10,917 bases of DNA from Chloroflexota bacterium. GTDB lineage: Bacteria; Chloroflexota; Dehalococcoidia; SM23-28-2; RBG-16-64-32. Location of the stretch: assembly GCA_005880055.1 (NCBI GenBank), contig VBJS01000104.1:1-10917 (forward strand), read 5' to 3'. Made by a program: the position numbers and the translations under genes. Under the pieces are notes generated by a model, which was not told where the DNA came from, searched no databases, and was given only the letters and a program-made list of their open reading frames with translations. Of this stretch, positions 7,755 through 10,917 are shown piece after piece. Position 1 is the first letter of the stretch. Every line of letters begins with the position of its first letter.

Positions 7755-8016
7755 TCGATTCTCGTCGGCGCCCCCCGCGCGCACGCAGCCGTCTAGACGC
7801 CAAAGTCTGAAGAGCTGAACCCCTTCAGCGGCAACCACTTAGCTGCCCCGGCGGATGACGTATGTCGCGCAGTGGAACAGGCGGCGCAAGTTGACGGGCT
7901 TGGCAGGTATTGACTTCACGAGCTGATACCGCAGCGAGACCGCACGTCAGCGTTCTCCCCACACGTCGGGTGCTTACTTTGCGCGGCCGAAAACGCGACG
8001 CTCCAAGTGGAAAAAC
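7755..8016 (+). other. Intergenic region before the riboswitch
   Basis: I see no gene. A perfect hairpin GCTGAA-CCCC-TTCAGC lies at 7814-7829 without a T-run, so it is at best a weak end point for the upstream operon. Two TTGAC sequences (7891-7895 and 7910-7914) resemble -35 boxes, but neither has a good -10 at standard spacing. TACTTT at 7975-7980 fits TAnnnT and would start the RNA just before the riboswitch, without a clear -35. Confidence 0.4.
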
Positions 8017-8101
8017 AAAACTCGAAAAGGCAAACCCGTCGCGAGGCGGGGACGCAAAGCTAACGGGCTCGGGACTCCGAGCAAGCCGGGGCTGCCGAAG
8101 G
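8017..8101 (+). promoter_or_regulatory. Cyclic di-GMP-I (GEMM-I) riboswitch
   Basis: The core is almost complete. AGGCAAACC (8028-8036) leads into a six-pair stem CCCGTC/GGCGGG capped by a GCGA (GNRA) tetraloop at 8041-8044. The invariant GGGACGCAAAGC follows at 8049-8060, then a second stem GCTCGG-GACT-CCGAGC (8067-8082), then GCCGGGGCTGCCGA (8085-8098). Aligned by eye to Vibrio Vc2, the ligand-contacting G20, A47 and C92 correspond to G8030, A8057 and C8095. All three are conserved, and G at position 20 favours c-di-GMP over cGAMP. I could not draw a strong outer P1 helix. It lies about 60 bases upstream of the GH5 glycanase start and should control that gene. Confidence 0.92.
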
Positions 8102-8102
8102 C

Positions 8103-8118
8103 TACGTCCGCCGACGTA
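8103..8118 (+). promoter_or_regulatory. Hairpin just 3' of the riboswitch
   Basis: TACGTC (8103-8108), loop CGCC, GACGTA (8113-8118) form a perfect six-pair stem. The following GTCTTCGCTCTTCTGT is only mildly T-rich, so this is a poor terminator. It may be a spacer in the expression platform. Confidence 0.4.
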
Positions 8119-8127
8119 CCGATGCGT

Positions 8128-8156
8128 CTTCGCTCTTCTGTGGGAATGGAGCGAGG
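8128..8156 (+). promoter_or_regulatory. SD-sequestering hairpin, probable riboswitch expression platform
   Basis: CTTCGCTC (8128-8135) can pair with GAGCGAGG (8149-8156), eight pairs including one G-T. This buries GGAG (8148-8151), the SD eight bases before GTG 8160. The same 5' arm (GTCTTCG, 8126-8132) is complementary to CGAAGGC (8096-8102) at the 3' edge of the riboswitch. The two pairings exclude each other, as expected for translational control. Confidence 0.45.
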
Positions 8157-8159
8157 CTG

Positions 8160-9482
8160 GTGCGGAATGTCACGCGGGTGGTCTCATTCGTGGTGCTCGT
8201 GTGTGCTTTCAACCTCGCGATCAGCGTCACCCTCGGGGCGAGCCCCCCGTCAGGCGCGCCGAGCTCGAATCTCGAATCGGAACTCGGTCTGACTGATAAT
8301 CCGCCGGCCAGTCTACACCAAGTCAGCGAACGGGCCTCACCCAACGTAGAGTCGCCCGAAGGTTCACCATTACGTTCCGCTGCGGCTATTCCCGCGGCGT
8401 CCCTAACGGCTTTGGGCCCGGCGGCCGCGACTGACGCGAATCCCTTCGCTCGTGTGCCAGCCGCCACCCCGGCCTCGAGCGACTCCCAACAGAACACACC
8501 CGGCGTCGTATACCGGCGAGGAACGTCGCTGTTGATCGACGGCCGCACCTTCCATTTCACAGGCATGAACATCTACAACGCTAATAGCGAGAACAACTGC
8601 AGCTATTCATTGGGGAGTGGCTCCCTCCTCGACGAGCAGCTACGGCAGATCGGACCTGGACAGGAGGTGTTTCGGGCCTGGTTTTTCCAGTCACTCGCGA
8701 TGACGGGCTCTAGACGTGACTGGCGGGCCTTCGACCATACACTCGACACAGCGGCGGCTCGTGCAGAGCGCGTAATAGTCACCCTCGGAAATCAATGGGG
8801 CGACTGCGAGGACGGCACCTACAAGTCAGAAGAATGGTACCGATCTGGTTATAAGTTCCGCTCTGGGAACGATCTCGTCCCGTACAGAGAATGGGTCAGC
8901 GAGGTTGTCTCACGGTACCGCACGAACCCTGGTGTATTCCTTTGGCAACTCATGAACGAAGCTGAGGATCGTGCCTCCGCAAATGATCCTTGTGATGTTA
9001 GCGCGGCAGAAACGCTCAAACGATGGGCAGACGATGTTGCCGAGCTCGTAAAGAAAATCGACCCGACCCATCTTGTTAGCGTCGGCACGATGGGAAGTGG
9101 ACAGTGCGGATCCGCGGGAGAAAGCTACACACGGTTACACACGGGGCCAAACATCGATGTTTGCGAATATCACGATTATGGCGATATCTCTTCGGCCCTC
9201 CCGGGCGACAAGTGGAACGGCCTCGCGGTGCGGCTTCGTCAATGTCAACTACTTGGGAAACCGCTGATCGTTGGCGAAATGGGCATGGAAGGCTCGGTCG
9301 CCGGCGGGTCACTGAGCCAGCGCGCGGCATACTTCGAATCGAAGTTCAAGATCCAGTTTGCATCTGGAGTGGCCGGCATCCTTCTTTGGGCATGGCATGC
9401 TCCGCCGTCGCGAGGCCCGAACAATGCCAGCTATGACATTGGCCCCGGCGACCCTGCTCTCGGGCTCCTCACTCGTTACTAG
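8160..9482 (+). CDS. Secreted GH5-type glycanase (cellulase/beta-mannanase-like) under c-di-GMP riboswitch control
   Basis: This 440-residue enzyme has a signal peptide (about 1-27: VVSFVVLVCAFNLAISVTLG) and a Ser/Ala/Pro-rich linker of about 85 residues. A (beta/alpha)8 glycosidase domain follows from about 116. Key blocks are FHFTGMNIYN (131-140), FRAWFF (171-176), FLWQLMNEAED (260-270) with acid/base Glu267, CEYHDY (335-340) and LIVGEMGMEG (369-378) with nucleophile Glu373. WAWH at 410-413 is the closing aromatic element. This layout fits clan GH-A, family GH5, whose members cut beta-1,4-glucan or mannan; subfamily and substrate cannot be told by eye. GTG 8160 has GGAG eight bases upstream. 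It is separated by about 400 bases from the preceding operon and has its own riboswitch leader. Degradation or remodelling of the matrix made by the neighbouring genes is a plausible role (inference). Confidence 0.87.
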   Translation: MRNVTRVVSFVVLVCAFNLAISVTLGASPPSGAPSSNLESELGLTDNPPASLHQVSERASPNVESPEGSPLRSAAAIPAASLTALGPAAATDANPFARVPAATPASSDSQQNTPGVVYRRGTSLLIDGRTFHFTGMNIYNANSENNCSYSLGSGSLLDEQLRQIGPGQEVFRAWFFQSLAMTGSRRDWRAFDHTLDTAAARAERVIVTLGNQWGDCEDGTYKSEEWYRSGYKFRSGNDLVPYREWVSEVVSRYRTNPGVFLWQLMNEAEDRASANDPCDVSAAETLKRWADDVAELVKKIDPTHLVSVGTMGSGQCGSAGESYTRLHTGPNIDVCEYHDYGDISSALPGDKWNGLAVRLRQCQLLGKPLIVGEMGMEGSVAGGSLSQRAAYFESKFKIQFASGVAGILLWAWHAPPSRGPNNASYDIGPGDPALGLLTRY

Positions 9483-9534
9483 GACCTCGAGCGGTCTTCA
9501 TCGGGGGTGATCACGTAGCCTAAATGAAAAGGTT

Positions 9535-9572
9535 CGGCCCGGGTCCCCAGGGGAGCGGGAAGACCCGGGCCG
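9535..9572 (-). terminator. Likely intrinsic terminator of the nrdJ transcript
   Basis: CGGCCCGGGTC (9535-9545) and GACCCGGGCCG (9562-9572) form a perfect 11-pair stem with a 16-base loop. Read on the minus strand, the stem is followed by AACCTTTTCATTT, a fair U-rich tail. On the plus strand it is followed by GC-rich sequence, so it is oriented for the minus-strand genes. Confidence 0.55.
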
Positions 9573-9583
9573 GGAGGCGGGGA

Positions 9584-9608
9584 CTGGCCGGCGGGCGGGC
9601 CGAGCCAG
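9584..9608. repeat. Second GC-rich hairpin in the convergent gap
   Basis: CTGGC-CGGC (9584-9592) pairs with GCCG-(A)-GCCAG (9599-9608) around a six-base loop. There is no T-run on either side. It may assist termination between the convergent glycanase and nrdJ transcripts. Confidence 0.35.
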
Positions 9609-9632
9609 GGGCCTGACGAAATTAGAAGCCGG

Positions 9633-9698
9633 TCACTCGTCTCGATCCGGGTGACGATGACCGTCACGCGCGCGACCGCACTGATTGCAGCGTTTCAT
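9633..9698 (-). CDS. Tiny 21-residue ORF with CxxC, directly downstream of nrdJ
   Basis: The peptide begins MKRCNQCG and ends in an Arg/His/Asp-rich stretch (RDGHRHPDRDE). Cys4 and Cys7 with His14 and His16 could bind zinc. GAGGAG lies six bases before the ATG, and the start is 17 bases past the nrdJ stop, so translation from the same message is plausible. No family is recognised. It may be a real microprotein, the remnant of a longer zinc-ribbon protein, or chance. Confidence 0.4.
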   Translation of the reverse strand: MKRCNQCGRARDGHRHPDRDE

Positions 9699-9715
9699 CG
9701 ATCTCTCCTCAGTAC

Positions 9716-10917
9716 TCACGAGCAGCCACTCGTCGAGCCACAGTTCTCGCACTTGTGGCAGGTCCCGTTGCGGATCATCAGGAAGCCACAGTTCGCGCAC
9801 GGCGGCGCGTCGGGCGTCGAGTTGTAGCGACGCTCCGCCAATGACGCCGGCCCAGCGACCGCGGTGTGGCCATTGCCGTGGCCATTCGTTTTCGACTTTT
9901 CCGGAATGAGCGTCGTCACCCGATCCAGCAGCGCCTGCTGGATCGAGGGATCCACGACCGTCGTCGTCTCGCGCACCAAGCCGAGATACGCCTTCTCCTC
10001 GGCGCTCAGGAACTTGATTCCGATCCAGCGGAAGACGTAGTCGACGATCGACTTGGCCATGCCGATCTCGGGATTCCCGGTCCAGCCCGAGGGCTCGAAG
10101 CGCATGTGCGCGAACTTCTCCACCAGGTGCGACAGCGGCGCGCCGTACTGCAGCAGCAGCGACACACTCCGCGCATAGGCGTCGAGCATTCCGGAGAGCG
10201 TGCTCCCCTCCTTCGCCATGCTGATGAACAGCTCGCCCGGTGTCCCGTCCTCGAAGAGCCCGACGGTGATGTAGCACTCGTGGCCCTCGATCGAGAACTT
10301 GTGTGTCAGCGCCGCGCGCGTGTCCGAGAGCCGGCGTCGCACCGGCTTGTAGACCTCGACGACGCGAACCTCTTCCTTCACCGCTTTCTTCTCGTTCTGG
10401 TTCTGGTCCGAGGTCGAGACCGGCTGCGTCTTCTTCGAGCCGTCGCGGTAGATCGCGATGGCCTTGACGCCGTGCTGCCAGGCGCGGACGTACGCCTCGG
10501 CGACGTCCTCGACCGTTGCCGTCTCCGGCAGATTGACCGTCTTGGAGATCGCGCCTGACAGGAACGGCTGGACCGCTCCCATCATGCGGATGTGTCCCAT
10601 GTGGCTGATGTAGCGCTCGCCCTTCGTCGCCTTGAAGGCGCAATCGAAGACCGGCAGGTGGTCGGCCTTAAGACCCGGCGCGCCTTCGATCGTTCCTTCG
10701 GCGGTGATGTAGGTGGTGATCGCGGTCGTGACCTCCTCGCTGTAACCGAGCCGCCGCAGCGCCGCCGGCACCGTCCCATTGACGAGCTTGAGCGTGCCGC
10801 CGCCGACGAGCTTCTTGTACTTCACGAGAGCGATGTCGGGCTCGATGCCCGTGGTGTCGCAATCCATCATGAAGCTGATCGTGCCCGTCGGCGCCAGCAC
10901 CGTCGCCTGCGCGTTGC
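9716..10917 (-). CDS. nrdJ: Class II (B12-dependent) ribonucleotide reductase, C-terminal part
   Basis: NrdJ reduces ribonucleotides to deoxyribonucleotides with adenosylcobalamin as radical source. The gene runs off the right edge; about 399 C-terminal residues are visible. The first visible residues read NAQATVLAPTGTISFMMDCD, the hallmark segment of the catalytic barrel, followed by GIEPDIALVKYKKLVGGG. The GTG at 10900 is an internal Val, not the start. FDCAFKATKGERYISHMGHI, AIAIYRDGSKKTQPVS and GELFISMAKEGSTLSGMLDA follow in family order. A Lys/Glu/Gln-rich linker precedes the last domain. The C-terminus is a four-cysteine zinc ribbon (CANCG, CHKCENCG) ending GSTSGCS, as in long NrdJ proteins where the tail re-reduces the active site. 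It converges on the GH5 glycanase. Confidence 0.95.
   Translation of the reverse strand, partial: NAQATVLAPTGTISFMMDCDTTGIEPDIALVKYKKLVGGGTLKLVNGTVPAALRRLGYSEEVTTAITTYITAEGTIEGAPGLKADHLPVFDCAFKATKGERYISHMGHIRMMGAVQPFLSGAISKTVNLPETATVEDVAEAYVRAWQHGVKAIAIYRDGSKKTQPVSTSDQNQNEKKAVKEEVRVVEVYKPVRRRLSDTRAALTHKFSIEGHECYITVGLFEDGTPGELFISMAKEGSTLSGMLDAYARSVSLLLQYGAPLSHLVEKFAHMRFEPSGWTGNPEIGMAKSIVDYVFRWIGIKFLSAEEKAYLGLVRETTTVVDPSIQQALLDRVTTLIPEKSKTNGHGNGHTAVAGPASLAERRYNSTPDAPPCANCGFLMIRNGTCHKCENCGSTSGCS

Noticed and set aside
7891..7930. TTGACG and TTGACT as -35 boxes of a promoter for the glycanase leader
   Set aside because: No acceptable -10 sequence at 16-18 bases; GATACC is only 9 bases from the second box.
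7910..8296. 128-codon plus-strand open frame across the riboswitch
   Set aside because: It runs through the GEMM aptamer and into the GH5-type gene in another frame, and resembles no protein family.
9633..10643. Long minus-strand open frame of 336 codons overlapping nrdJ
   Set aside because: It is a frame shadow of the nrdJ coding sequence in high-GC DNA, with Arg/Gly/Ala-rich translation and no family pattern. Only its last 21 codons, after the nrdJ stop, are kept as a separate tiny ORF.

Overview
The window comes from a high-GC bacterial chromosome, probably a soil or environmental lineage. It uses GTG and TTG starts, has Shine-Dalgarno (SD) sites, and carries a B12-dependent (class II) ribonucleotide reductase. 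Protein style is compatible with Actinomycetota or a neighbouring group such as Dormibacterota or Eremiobacterota, but nothing here fixes the phylum.

Layout. (1) 43-2159: very GC-rich chromosomal genes. These are cinA with an eroded C-terminal domain, then a membrane-anchored FecR-domain protein preceded by a 12-bp GGGGGTACCCCC palindrome. (2) 2160-2626: a non-coding leader with several hairpins, ending in a hairpin between a good SD and the next start. (3) 2627-7754: a tight four-gene unit in which every junction overlaps. It holds a GT2 membrane glycosyltransferase, a GH113-like secreted glycanase broken by a frameshift, a membrane-anchored glucose/sorbosone-dehydrogenase-type protein, and a multi-spanning GT-C (GT39-like) glycosyltransferase. 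(4) 7755-8159: a leader with a clear cyclic-di-GMP-I (GEMM-I) riboswitch followed by a hairpin that can mask the SD. (5) 8160-9482: a secreted GH5-type glycanase under that riboswitch. (6) 9483-10917: convergent on the minus strand, the 3' part of nrdJ, a tiny CxxC ORF just downstream of it, and GC-rich hairpins including a likely minus-strand terminator.

How it may work together (inference). Regions 3-5 look like an exopolysaccharide locus: a GT2 polymerase that lacks PilZ, a second glycosyltransferase, and two glycanases whose families (GH113, GH5) are rich in beta-mannanases and beta-glucanases. The c-di-GMP input would act on RNA, on the GH5 glycanase, instead of through a PilZ domain on the synthase. 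The island is visibly less GC-rich than its flanks, which fits an accessory or acquired locus. The GH113 frameshift separates its two catalytic glutamates, so the system may be decaying unless the frameshift is a sequencing error.
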